A stretch of DNA of 64,000 bases from Bradyrhizobium sp. sBnM-33 (GTDB lineage: Bacteria > Pseudomonadota > Alphaproteobacteria > Rhizobiales > Xanthobacteraceae), in assembly GCF_032917945.1 (NCBI RefSeq), contig NZ_CP136624.1, forward strand, positions 8,288,501 through 8,352,500, in the 5' to 3' direction. The notes under the pieces are model-generated. The model ran no database searches, was not told the DNA's origin, and saw only the letters and a program-made list of their open reading frames with translations. The position numbers and the translations under genes are program-made. Positions 17,313 through 25,785 of the stretch are shown here, in pieces. Position 1 is the first letter of the stretch. The number at the start of each line of letters is the position of its first letter.

Positions 17313-18752
17313 TCAAACGCGGTCATAGATATCTTGCACGCGTACGATGTCGTCCTCCCCGAGATAGCTGCCCGACTGGACCTCGATCAGGTTGAGGGGA
17401 ACCTTGCCGGGATTCTCCAGCCGATGCATGCATCCCAGCGGTACGAAAATCGACTCGTTCTCGCGCAACAGGATTTCCTCGTCGTCGCGCGTGACGATCG
17501 CGGTGCCGTTCACCACGACCCAATGTTCGGCGCGATGATAATGTTTCTGCAACGACAACTTGGCGCCGGGATTGACGGTGATGCGCTTGACCTGAAACCG
17601 CTCCCCGGCGTGGATCGACTGATAATAACCCCAGGGACGATGGACGCTGTGGGTCTGGGTTGCCGAGCGATGGCCGTTTGCCTTCAGGCGCTCGACCAGT
17701 TTTCCGACATCCTGGTCGCGCTTCCGGCTGGTCACCAGCACGACGTCCGGCGACGTGGCGATGACGAGATCTTCGACTCCGAGCGCCGCGACCAGTTGCC
17801 CGTCGCCCCGCACGTAGCAACCCGAAGCGTCCTGCACTACCGCATCGCCGATCACGACATTGCCGGACGAATCCTTCTCCGCCATCGACCACAGGGCCGA
17901 CCAGCTTCCGACATCGCTCCAGTCGAACGTGGCGGGAACGACCACGGCGTTATCGGTCTTCTCCATGATCGCGTAGTCCATCGAAATCGATGGACATGCT
18001 TCGAACGCGCCTTCCTCGAGACGAAGAAAATCGAGATCGCGGCTGGCGCCCGTTAACGCCTTGCGACAGGCGGCCAGGACCTCCGGCGCGCGAAGCGCCA
18101 GTTCGTCGATGAACCGGCGCGCCGGCAGCAGAAATATCCCGCTGTTCCAGACGTGTTCGTCGCAGGCCAAGAGGCGCTCGACCGTCACCAGATCCGGCTT
18201 CTCGACGAAGCTGGCGACGTTACGAATGGGAGAAGCGGCTTCCAGCTCGTCGCCCATCCGGATATAGCCAAAGCCGGTCGCGGCCGAGGAAGGCCGCACG
18301 CCGAACAGGACGAATCGGCCGTAACGCGCGGCCGTGATGCCCGTCGATATGGCGGCGCGGAACGCAGCGTGGTCGTGCACCCAGTGGTCGACCGGCATTG
18401 CCAGAATCACGGCGTCGGGATCGGCCTCGCTGGCAAGCAACGCTGCAACCGCAACCGCAGGAGCGGTGTTTCGTCCGAACGGCTCGAGCACGATGGTCGG
18501 GCGATCGACGCCGACCGCGCGCAACTGCTCGCCGATCGCAAAACGATGCTCGGCATTTGCGATCACCATCGGATCGGTAAACAGCGACCGATCGTCGACC
18601 CGCAGCGCCGTTTGCTGCAGCAGGGTGTTCTCGCCGAGCAGCGAGAGCAGTTGCTTGGGATAGGTTTCGCGCGAAAGCGGCCACAGCCGCGAGCCGGCGC
18701 CGCCGGACAGGAGAACGGGTACGATACGGCCGCGCGGCTCGATCATCGGCAT
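17313..18752 (-). CDS. manC: Mannose-1-phosphate guanylyltransferase / mannose-6-phosphate isomerase
   Basis: Bifunctional type II PMI/GMP enzyme of 479 residues that makes GDP-mannose. The N-terminal nucleotidyltransferase has the pyrophosphorylase signature LSGGAGSRLWPLSRETYPKQ at residues 15-34. The C-terminal cupin isomerase domain has the metal-binding QKHYHRAEHWVVVNG block. ATG 18752 is about 9 nt from GAAGG. The frame runs upstream to 18935 but overlaps exoY, so the long version is rejected. It follows exoY by 35 bp and supplies GDP-Man for a mannose-containing repeat. Confidence 0.95.
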   Translation of the reverse strand: MPMIEPRGRIVPVLLSGGAGSRLWPLSRETYPKQLLSLLGENTLLQQTALRVDDRSLFTDPMVIANAEHRFAIGEQLRAVGVDRPTIVLEPFGRNTAPAVAVAALLASEADPDAVILAMPVDHWVHDHAAFRAAISTGITAARYGRFVLFGVRPSSAATGFGYIRMGDELEAASPIRNVASFVEKPDLVTVERLLACDEHVWNSGIFLLPARRFIDELALRAPEVLAACRKALTGASRDLDFLRLEEGAFEACPSISMDYAIMEKTDNAVVVPATFDWSDVGSWSALWSMAEKDSSGNVVIGDAVVQDASGCYVRGDGQLVAALGVEDLVIATSPDVVLVTSRKRDQDVGKLVERLKANGHRSATQTHSVHRPWGYYQSIHAGERFQVKRITVNPGAKLSLQKHYHRAEHWVVVNGTAIVTRDDEEILLRENESIFVPLGCMHRLENPGKVPLNLIEVQSGSYLGEDDIVRVQDIYDRV

Positions 18753-18787
18753 TGCATGGTCCTTCGATGTTGCGACTTTGAGATCGG

Positions 18788-19552
18788 TCAGAATCCGCTT
18801 CCCGACAGGAATTCTTTGCGGATCGTGCGGATGATGATCATGATGTCCATGCGCAGCGACCATCTCTCGATGTAATCGAGATCGTAATCGATCCGCGAAA
18901 CCGCGGGACCGAATTCGGCCGTGCTTCCCCTGCACCCGCTGACCTGCGCGAGCCCGGTAATGCCCGGCCGCGCCGTATGCCGCTGAAAATAATAAGGCAC
19001 GAGGTGTTCGTAGGGCAGATCCGCTGCCAGCATCCCCGGCACGTGCGGCCGCGGCCCGACCAGCGACATGTCGCCCTTGATCACGTTGATCAGTTGCGGA
19101 ATTTCGTCGAGGCTGGTCTTGCGCAGAATTCGCCCCACCGGCGTCACGCGCGCGTCACCCTGCACCGTCTGCCTTACGCCGCGCACATCGCCCGCATCCG
19201 CGCGCATGGTGCGGAATTTGTAGATCTTGAAGCGGCGATTTCGGTAGCCATACCGGTACTGAAAGAACAGCACCGGGCCTGGCGATGTCAGCTTTATCGC
19301 AACTGCGATAACGATAAGGAGAGGCGCGAAGAACAGCAACGCGCCGCTGGCCGCCGTGACATCAAAGATGCGCTTTGCGATCGACGAGGACGGCTCAGTT
19401 CGCGCCCTTCGGCGCGACCGCCGGCGGGCTCGATACGCGCCATGCGTACCACCGCCGGCAAATTCGACAGGACGGACTGAGATCTCAGTTCGCTCTCTTC
19501 GAATCGGCGCAACGCTGTTCCGATCGAAGCTGGCTGTCACGATGGAGGTCAT
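18788..19552 (-). CDS. exoY: Undecaprenyl-phosphate sugar-1-phosphate transferase (ExoY-like priming enzyme)
   Basis: Starts repeat-unit synthesis by moving a hexose-1-phosphate onto the undecaprenyl lipid carrier; 254 residues. After an Arg-rich N-terminus there is one membrane segment ([18 protein letters not shown]), then the bacterial sugar transferase core with [29 protein letters not shown] and PRPH. It is the short ExoY/WbaP-C type without extra N-terminal helices. ATG 19552 follows GAGAGGAG. It is first in the minus-strand operon and diverges from the export arm. Galactose-1-P is the usual ExoY substrate, but glucose cannot be excluded. Confidence 0.92.
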   Translation of the reverse strand: MTSIVTASFDRNSVAPIRRERTEISVRPVEFAGGGTHGAYRARRRSRRRARTEPSSSIAKRIFDVTAASGALLFFAPLLIVIAVAIKLTSPGPVLFFQYRYGYRNRRFKIYKFRTMRADAGDVRGVRQTVQGDARVTPVGRILRKTSLDEIPQLINVIKGDMSLVGPRPHVPGMLAADLPYEHLVPYYFQRHTARPGITGLAQVSGCRGSTAEFGPAVSRIDYDLDYIERWSLRMDIMIIIRTIRKEFLSGSGF

Positions 19553-20078
19553 GACTCTCCTCTCTGGGGGAACCGGACTATCTGAGTCGAGCAGCTCGGT
19601 TGCTCGACACGAGCGTAACGATTTCGCAGCAGCGAACGTCCGCACTTCGCGGTCGCTAACACTTTCCAGAATCTTGAGCGAAATTTGGCGCGACTGCGAA
19701 AGCGATGTCGGATCACGACGGAACTGAATCGTTAACGAGATTTGTGCGACGCGATATTCCGATTTGTTCGGAGACGCTTAGACTCGATTTGCCTGGTTAA
19801 TGGGCTGCGCGTCGTTCGACACTGCTATGCACATTCGAAAAGCGCGGAACAAAATCCGTTATTCGATTCTCGACGTCCAATCGAACAGTGCAGCGTCACT
19901 GCGCGGGCAACAAATGGCCGTCACGTCGTTGATTTGAACGAGATTGTTCATCGAAGCTAAAGCGATTGGCCGCAGCCTGACGAACGGCTGTGAGCACGAT
20001 GGTCGCAGCTTCGGGAAAACAGAGACGGCAGCGATTCGCGAGCCGTCCACTTTGCGGAACGCTTCCAGGGAGGCGCTC
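19553..20078. other. Long divergent promoter region of the exopolysaccharide locus
   Basis: About 525 bases without a credible gene separate the two divergent arms of the exopolysaccharide locus. It is visibly richer in A and T than its surroundings around 19670-19960, as expected for control DNA. I see no clean tRNA, terminator or strong operator palindrome. Both operon promoters should be here. Confidence 0.5.
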
Positions 20079-20222
20079 ATGATGGCCGAACGTCTGGAGA
20101 GCCGTGCGCTGGTGCCGCACGGCACATTGTCGCCCGACCGCAAACTGAGGAACCGCATCCTCATCGCGAACGCGATTGCGTGGATTGCGATCGTGCTGCT
20201 GATCTGCCTGCTCTTCTTCTAA
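20079..20222 (+). CDS. Small single-span membrane protein
   Basis: A 47-residue protein starting MMAERLESRALVPHG and ending in one hydrophobic helix (IAWIAIVLLICLLFF) that runs to the C-terminus, so it is tail-anchored in style. A strong GGGAGG lies 6 nt before the ATG, which is the main evidence that it is translated. The frame continues upstream to 19944 without a better start. It is the first gene of the plus-strand exopolysaccharide arm, 80 bp before the phosphatase. I do not recognise a family; a small regulator or scaffold of the exporter is speculation. Confidence 0.55.
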   Translation: MMAERLESRALVPHGTLSPDRKLRNRILIANAIAWIAIVLLICLLFF

Positions 20223-20301
20223 TCTATTACTTGTGGCTGCATCTCGGCACATGGTGTCATGGATTGACCGCCGCGCGGTTCCATGATCGACATCGCACAC
20301 C

Positions 20302-21036
20302 ATGCACCGAACGTCTGCGGGACTTTTACGCGCCGTTAACGCTTCAACGCCTGCCGATACACGCATCTATGCGGTCGGCGACATCCACGGCTGTGCCGAT
20401 CTGCTGAGCGAGATCATTGCACGTATCGACGAGGACATAAGGCGGAGACCGATCGCGCACACGGTCGAAGTCTATCTCGGCGATTATATTGATCGCGGGC
20501 CACACTCCAGGACCGTGATCGATCTGCTCACAGTCCGACTCGTTGCCCATCACGCGGTGTGTCTGCGCGGCAACCACGAAGCGGTGATGGAAGGATTCCT
20601 GCAGGATCCGGCCATCCTGCAATACTGGCTGCAATTGGGCGGCATGCAGACGCTTGCATCATATGGAGTCGAGCTGCAGGATGGAACCGAGACGGCAAAC
20701 GATCTGCATCGCCGCTTTCTCGAAGCGTTTCCGCGCACTCACCAACTGTTCATGCAGTGTTTACGCAATCAATTCAGTTGCGGCGATTTCCTGTTCGTGC
20801 ACGCCGGCATTCGTCCGGATGTCCCGATCGAGCATCAGGATCCCAACGATCTGATTTGGATTCGCGATGCGTTCCTGGATTCTACGCGGGATCACGAACA
20901 ATTCATCGTGCACGGCCATACGCCGGTGCCGCATCCGGATATCAGGCACAACCGAATCAACATCGATACTGCTGCGTGGCGGACGGGAACGTTGACCTGC
21001 GTTGCGATTGAAGAGTCGACGATTCTCTTTCTGTGA
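20302..21036 (+). CDS. PPP-family metallophosphoesterase (serine/threonine protein phosphatase-like)
   Basis: Dinuclear metal phosphatase of 244 residues with the complete PPP motif set: GDIHGC near residue 27, GDYIDRG near 60, RGNHE near 89, then HAGIRP and HGHTP near the C-terminus. Bacterial members (lambda phosphatase, PrpA) act on phospho-Ser/Thr and often phospho-Tyr. The gene sits just before the Wza/Wzc export genes. No low-molecular-weight Wzb-type or PHP-type tyrosine phosphatase is visible in the locus, so it may dephosphorylate the Wzc autokinase (inference). Confidence 0.9.
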   Translation: MHRTSAGLLRAVNASTPADTRIYAVGDIHGCADLLSEIIARIDEDIRRRPIAHTVEVYLGDYIDRGPHSRTVIDLLTVRLVAHHAVCLRGNHEAVMEGFLQDPAILQYWLQLGGMQTLASYGVELQDGTETANDLHRRFLEAFPRTHQLFMQCLRNQFSCGDFLFVHAGIRPDVPIEHQDPNDLIWIRDAFLDSTRDHEQFIVHGHTPVPHPDIRHNRINIDTAAWRTGTLTCVAIEESTILFL

Positions 21037-21063
21037 CTCGGGCGATTCTCTTGCTGTGACTCG
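21020..21063 (+). repeat. Short tandem duplication across the phosphatase stop codon
   Basis: A 21-bp unit at 21020-21040 is repeated at 21043-21063 with one mismatch (period 23). The first copy contains the last codons and TGA of the phosphatase gene; the second copy is just downstream. It looks like a local slippage duplication. Confidence 0.7.
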
Positions 21064-21186
21064 CATGCAACGTTTCGTTAACGCGTGCGCGCACATTGGG
21101 CACATGGAACTTCGTCATCACATTCTTTCGCCGTTTTTACTTCCATATGATCCGCGGCTGTTACGTGCATTCATGGAGATGCAGCT

Positions 21187-21774
21187 ATGCAGCAACGGTC
21201 GTCCAGCGCCGGCCCAACGCTTCCCTCTCTTCTCTTCGTCCTTGTAATCGCCGGCATCAGTGCCGGATTTTCAATTCGTGCTTCAGCACAGACGCCACCG
21301 CCCGCATCGTCCGCGGAACGTTACGTTCTCGGCCCGAACGACCGAATCAGGCTGAAGGTCTACGGCGAACCTGACATCACCGGCGAGTATGAAATCGACA
21401 ATGGCGGTCAGGTTTCGATTCCGCTCGCCGGTCACATCAAGGCTGCAGGCGCCACGACGCGGCAGCTTGAAAAATCGATCGCATCCGCGCTTGCAAAGGG
21501 AATCGTGCGCGATCCGCGCGTCAACGTCGAGATCGCGCAGTATCGCCCGTATTACATTCTCGGCGAAGTGAAGAAGAGCGGCGAGTATCCCTACCGCAAT
21601 GGATTGACGGTGATGGACGCGGTCGCGAGCGCCGGCGGATTCACCTACCGCGCCAACGAAAACAAGGTCTTTCTCCGCCGCGCAGGCGCCGGTGTGGAAG
21701 AGACCTACCCTCTCGATGCTCCCGTTCCGGTCTATCCCGGCGACAACATTCGGATTCCGGAGCGCTACTTCTAG
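21187..21774 (+). CDS. Polysaccharide export protein (Wza/ExoF type)
   Basis: Periplasmic/outer-membrane export component of 195 residues. An N-terminal signal peptide (core LPSLLFVLVIAGISAGFS, probable cleavage after ASA) has no lipobox Cys. A Poly_export domain follows (YVLGPNDRIRLKVYGEPDIT, then IPLAGHIKAAG) and a SLBB repeat (YYILGEVKKSGEYPY, then NGLTVMDAVASAGGFTYRA). It is short, like ExoF-class proteins, and lacks the C-terminal barrel helix of E. coli Wza. Another outer-membrane element, perhaps the barrel encoded next, may complete the channel. Confidence 0.9.
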   Translation: MQQRSSSAGPTLPSLLFVLVIAGISAGFSIRASAQTPPPASSAERYVLGPNDRIRLKVYGEPDITGEYEIDNGGQVSIPLAGHIKAAGATTRQLEKSIASALAKGIVRDPRVNVEIAQYRPYYILGEVKKSGEYPYRNGLTVMDAVASAGGFTYRANENKVFLRRAGAGVEETYPLDAPVPVYPGDNIRIPERYF

Positions 21775-22070
21775 CGCTTCGGAATTGCAGATGAGGTGAT
21801 GCCGCTCGTGAGCGGATGATGGCGCGTGTTGCGCTGTTATCACAGTTCGCATTTTGCACATGCGAAATATTTTGCGACGCGAGGAAAACTTTTTCCGGCA
21901 AGGCGCGTTGCAAGCGTGCGCATCACTTCAATCTCACAACTCAAAAACCTTGCGCCCGCGTACCGAGTATGAGGCCTGCCGTTATTATGCGCAGTCGACG
22001 ATCATTATTTGAGCGATGGGCCTCGCCCGGTAAGTGTTCGCCGCCTTCGCGTTCCCGCAAGGGATGGGTG

Positions 22071-23492
22071 ATGAGATTCGAGTCTGCATCGCTGAATACG
22101 TCTGAGGGAAGTGGAGAGCGATCACGTTCCATAGGCGTGCCCGGCCGATGCCGCTTCAACCTGTTGCCCGCTCCGGCGGCGGCCATCCTGCTCGGTCTCG
22201 GATCGTCAGCGCATGCACAAGCCATTCCGTGGACCAGCGGAGAGTTCGCTTCACCCTGGAACGCGCAGAAAATCTTTGAAGCGTCGTCGCTGCCGGACAG
22301 GGCTGATCCGGACAACCGCGAAGAGATACCGCCTGAGGACATGCCGGTGAAACAGCGACAACAGCCTGGCTATGAACCCGTCGGTATTCGCGCCGGCTCC
22401 TGGATGTTCAACCCGTCGCTGACTGCCGGCACTTTTTACGACAGCAACGTCTTTGCGTCGAACACCACCCAGCGTTCCGACATCGCGGCGGTGATCGAGC
22501 CCACCCTTCGCGCGCACTCATTATGGGGACGGCATGGCGTTGATCTGAAGCTGAATGCGCAGCAGACCGTCTATAACCAGAATTCGAGCCTGAACCAGAC
22601 CAATGCCAGCCTGAAGGGCAACGGCTGGCTCGACATTACGAAAGACACGATGCTGCTCGGCAGCTTTCAGGTCGCGCATCTGAACGAAGGCGTCGGCACG
22701 CTCAGCTCGCCCAGCAACGCCATATCGCCAACGCCGTATAACCTGATGTCCGGCGACGTCACGCTGCGCAGGGAGTTCAACCGGCTGACGACCTCGATCG
22801 GCTTCCGCACCGATTCCTACGACTACCAATCGACGCGCGCGCAGGACGGCAACGTCATCAACCAGGATGCCCGCGACGGGCAGATCTATTCACTGCACGG
22901 CCGCATCGATTATGCGATCTCTTCCACCCTCGGCTGGTTCGGCGGCGTGGAAGGCAATCAGCGCGACATCAGGGGAACGCCGGGCCACACCCTGGATTCG
23001 CAAGGCTATCGCGCGCTTTCCGGCATCACCGTCGGGCTGAGCAACCTTGTCACCGGCGAGTTCGGTGCCGGTTACGTTCAGCAACGTTTCGACGATCCGT
23101 CGATCGGGATGATCGAAGGTCCTTCCTATCGCGCGCGGCTGACGTGGCGGCCCACGCGCCTGCTCGACGTGCATTTCAATGCCGAACAGCTCGTCACGCA
23201 GACCACCGACACCAGCGCCACCGGCGTGCTTGCGAATGCGGTTCAACTCGGCGTCGACTACGAGCTACGCCGCAACATCATTTTGTCAGTGGCGGGCGGC
23301 TACGAGAACGACCGGTTCTTCGGCCAGATCCGCAAGGACAACGTGCTGACGTCCGACACTCGGGTCAAATATCTCATCAACCGCTTCGGCGCCGTTTCCG
23401 CCTACTACCGCTACACCAAGCGCGATAGCGACATTCCGGTCTTCACCTTCGACAAACACCTGGTAGGAATGAATGTTACAGCGCAATTCTGA
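22071..23492 (+). CDS. Outer-membrane beta-barrel protein of the exopolysaccharide locus
   Basis: A 473-residue exported protein. The N-terminal signal is preceded by a longer Arg-containing leader; the hydrophobic core (AAAILLGLGSSAHAQA) ends near residue 51. The mature part has alternating amphipathic strands (for example WMFNPSLTAGTFYDSNVFAS, then AGYVQQRFDD, FGAVSAYYRYTKRD) and ends in NVTAQF with a terminal Phe, typical of outer-membrane barrels assembled by BamA. It resembles BBP2-type barrels found in exopolysaccharide loci. The frame is open back to 21816, but ATG 22071, preceded by AAGGG, gives the most sensible leader. Its last 20 bp overlap the Wzc gene. A role in secretion across the outer membrane is inferred. 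Confidence 0.82.
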   Translation: MRFESASLNTSEGSGERSRSIGVPGRCRFNLLPAPAAAILLGLGSSAHAQAIPWTSGEFASPWNAQKIFEASSLPDRADPDNREEIPPEDMPVKQRQQPGYEPVGIRAGSWMFNPSLTAGTFYDSNVFASNTTQRSDIAAVIEPTLRAHSLWGRHGVDLKLNAQQTVYNQNSSLNQTNASLKGNGWLDITKDTMLLGSFQVAHLNEGVGTLSSPSNAISPTPYNLMSGDVTLRREFNRLTTSIGFRTDSYDYQSTRAQDGNVINQDARDGQIYSLHGRIDYAISSTLGWFGGVEGNQRDIRGTPGHTLDSQGYRALSGITVGLSNLVTGEFGAGYVQQRFDDPSIGMIEGPSYRARLTWRPTRLLDVHFNAEQLVTQTTDTSATGVLANAVQLGVDYELRRNIILSVAGGYENDRFFGQIRKDNVLTSDTRVKYLINRFGAVSAYYRYTKRDSDIPVFTFDKHLVGMNVTAQF

Positions 23493-25785
23493 CCTACCCT
23501 ACGTCATTCCCGACGAGCCTCCGGTTCGCCCTGCGGAAAGCTGGCAGTATCCGACCGTCGATCTACGCGAGATGGGCCGCATCCTGCGCCGTCGCTACAA
23601 GCTGGTAGTGCTTCCGGTTGCGGCCCTGCTCGGGTTGGCGCTGACGTACCTGATGCTCACGACCACTTTATATACCGCGACGTCGACCGTGCTGGTCGAT
23701 CCGCGTCGCGCCAATGTCGTCGAGACCAACCAGTCCGTGCTGTCGAATTTCGGCACGGACGATGCAACCATCGAGAGCCAGACGCTCCTGATTCAGTCGG
23801 TTGCGATCCTGGTGCGCGTCGTCGGCAAGCTGAAGCTGACGGAGGATGCGGAGTTCAAGCCCAAACCCGGCCTCCTTGATCCGATCAGACGGCTGTTCAG
23901 CAGCAGCGGGCCGAGTAACGGCGCGAGCCCCGAAAACGCCGCCAGGGCGCGGTCGGTCGAGATCCTTCAGAGACGGATGAAGGTAACAAGGCAGGGCACC
24001 ACCTTCCTCGTCGACATCGCCGTCAGTTCGGAATCGCCGCAGAAGGCCGCAACCATCGCCAACGCAGTTGCGGACGCCTATTTCGAGGAGCAGGTCCGCG
24101 CCAAACACGACGCCACGCGGATTGCCGCGAATTGGCTCAACGGCCAGATCGACGAGTTGAAGTCGCGAGTTGTCGCGTCCGAGAACGCGGTCGAGGACTT
24201 TCGTTCGGCCAACAACCTGATGGTCTCGCAGGGCGTAACCCTCAACGACCAGCAGCTCACCGATCTCAACAACAAGCTGATCGCCGCGCGCGTGCAAACG
24301 GCGGAGGCGCGGGCAAAGTACGAGCAGGTCCAGAACATCGCGAGATCAGGCGGCGATCCCGGCGGCATCAACGCGGCCATTTCCTCGGAAATGATCACCA
24401 AGCTGCGTACCCAGTATGCCGACATTGCCAAGAACGAGGCGGATCTGTCGAGCAAATACGGCGCACGTCATCCCCTCGTCGCCAATGTGCGGGCGCAGCG
24501 GCGCGACACCCAGAAGCTGATCAACGACGAAATCCGGCGGATACTGGATAGCACGAAGCACGACTATGACGTCGCGCGTTCGCGCGAGGTGTCTCTGCAG
24601 CAGAATCTGGACCAGCTCCAGGGCGTGTCCACTTCCTCCGGCCAGGCCCAGGTACGCTTACGCGAACTGCAGCGCGAGGCCGAAGCCAGCCGCACGCTCT
24701 ACGAATCCTATCTGGCGCGCTCCAAGGAAACCACCGCGCAAGAGAGCCTGGAGATGCCGGATTCCCGGATCGTGACCAAGGCTAGCATTCCGATCAGGCC
24801 ATCGTCGCCCAAGACGATGCTGATCCTGGGCCTGGCCGTGATGCTCGGGCTCGGGGCCGGCAGCGTGCTGGCATTTCTCACCGACTATCTCGACGGCCGC
24901 ATCAAGACGCTCGAACAGGCCGAAGCCATTGCGGGCGTGCCGGCCCTTGCCGCGGTTCCGTTGATCGGCACGCGAGAGCTGGCCCGCCTCGCCAAGCGTG
25001 GGCGCAGCGAACTCGATCGCTACGACCCCAAGACCACGAAACTGCTGCCGCCGGCGCTGCAGCCGCCTTTGACGCGTTACGCCATCGACGAGCCCGGCAC
25101 GTTCTTCGCGGAGGCCATCCGCGCGGTTCGCCTGTCGCTGCAACGGACAATGCGGTCGCAGCCGGTGAAGGTGGTGCAGGTCACTTCGGCACTCGACAGC
25201 GAGGGCAAAACCACGCTTGCCATCAACCTGGCGCAGTCGCTGGCGACCCTCGGCATTCGAACGCTGCTCATCGATGGCGACCTCCGCAATCCGCAAGTGA
25301 CCCGATCCCTGTGTCCGCGCGCTGATGCCGGGCTTCTGGAGGTCGCGATCGGCCAGGTCGCTCCGGAACACGCCGTCCTGGTGGATCAAAGCACCGGGCT
25401 CTCCGTGTTGCCGTCGACCAGGATCAAGCAGGTCGAATACATCACGGAGCTGATGTTCTCCGACCGGATCGTCGACGTGCTCGATTATTTCCGCCACCGC
25501 TACGAATTGATCGTGATCGACTCGCCGCCGCTGGTGCCTCTGGTCGATGGCCGCGCGCTCGCCGAACTGGCCGATCGCATCATTCTGGCGCTGGCCTGGG
25601 ACCAGACCCCCCGCGAGGTGCTGTCCCATGCCATGGACCTGCTGTCCCCCGTCAGCGACCGGATCATGGGAACGGTGCTGACCCGCGTCGATCTCAGCCG
25701 CCTGCAATTCTATGACTATTACCGCAGCTCGGCCTACCTGAAGCCATACGGCACCGCGAGCCTGCATGCCGGAGCGGCCCGGTGA
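23473..25785 (+). CDS. Polysaccharide co-polymerase / bacterial tyrosine autokinase (Wzc/ExoP type)
   Basis: Inner-membrane chain-length regulator of 770 residues fused to a cytoplasmic BY-kinase. A Wzz domain has membrane segments near residues 43-63 and 450-475, flanking a long periplasmic coiled coil. The kinase domain (about 550-760) has a Walker A-like SALDSEGKTT near 572, Walker A' LLIDGDLRNPQ near 598 and Walker B VIDSPP near 681. A Tyr cluster follows near 745-757 (YDYYRSSAYLKPYG). Canonical Wzc proteins have PGEGK at Walker A; here Pro-Gly is replaced by Asp-Ser. It overlaps the barrel gene upstream and the polymerase gene downstream (GTGA), so expression is coupled. Confidence 0.93.
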   Translation: MLQRNSDLPYVIPDEPPVRPAESWQYPTVDLREMGRILRRRYKLVVLPVAALLGLALTYLMLTTTLYTATSTVLVDPRRANVVETNQSVLSNFGTDDATIESQTLLIQSVAILVRVVGKLKLTEDAEFKPKPGLLDPIRRLFSSSGPSNGASPENAARARSVEILQRRMKVTRQGTTFLVDIAVSSESPQKAATIANAVADAYFEEQVRAKHDATRIAANWLNGQIDELKSRVVASENAVEDFRSANNLMVSQGVTLNDQQLTDLNNKLIAARVQTAEARAKYEQVQNIARSGGDPGGINAAISSEMITKLRTQYADIAKNEADLSSKYGARHPLVANVRAQRRDTQKLINDEIRRILDSTKHDYDVARSREVSLQQNLDQLQGVSTSSGQAQVRLRELQREAEASRTLYESYLARSKETTAQESLEMPDSRIVTKASIPIRPSSPKTMLILGLAVMLGLGAGSVLAFLTDYLDGRIKTLEQAEAIAGVPALAAVPLIGTRELARLAKRGRSELDRYDPKTTKLLPPALQPPLTRYAIDEPGTFFAEAIRAVRLSLQRTMRSQPVKVVQVTSALDSEGKTTLAINLAQSLATLGIRTLLIDGDLRNPQVTRSLCPRADAGLLEVAIGQVAPEHAVLVDQSTGLSVLPSTRIKQVEYITELMFSDRIVDVLDYFRHRYELIVIDSPPLVPLVDGRALAELADRIILALAWDQTPREVLSHAMDLLSPVSDRIMGTVLTRVDLSRLQFYDYYRSSAYLKPYGTASLHAGAAR

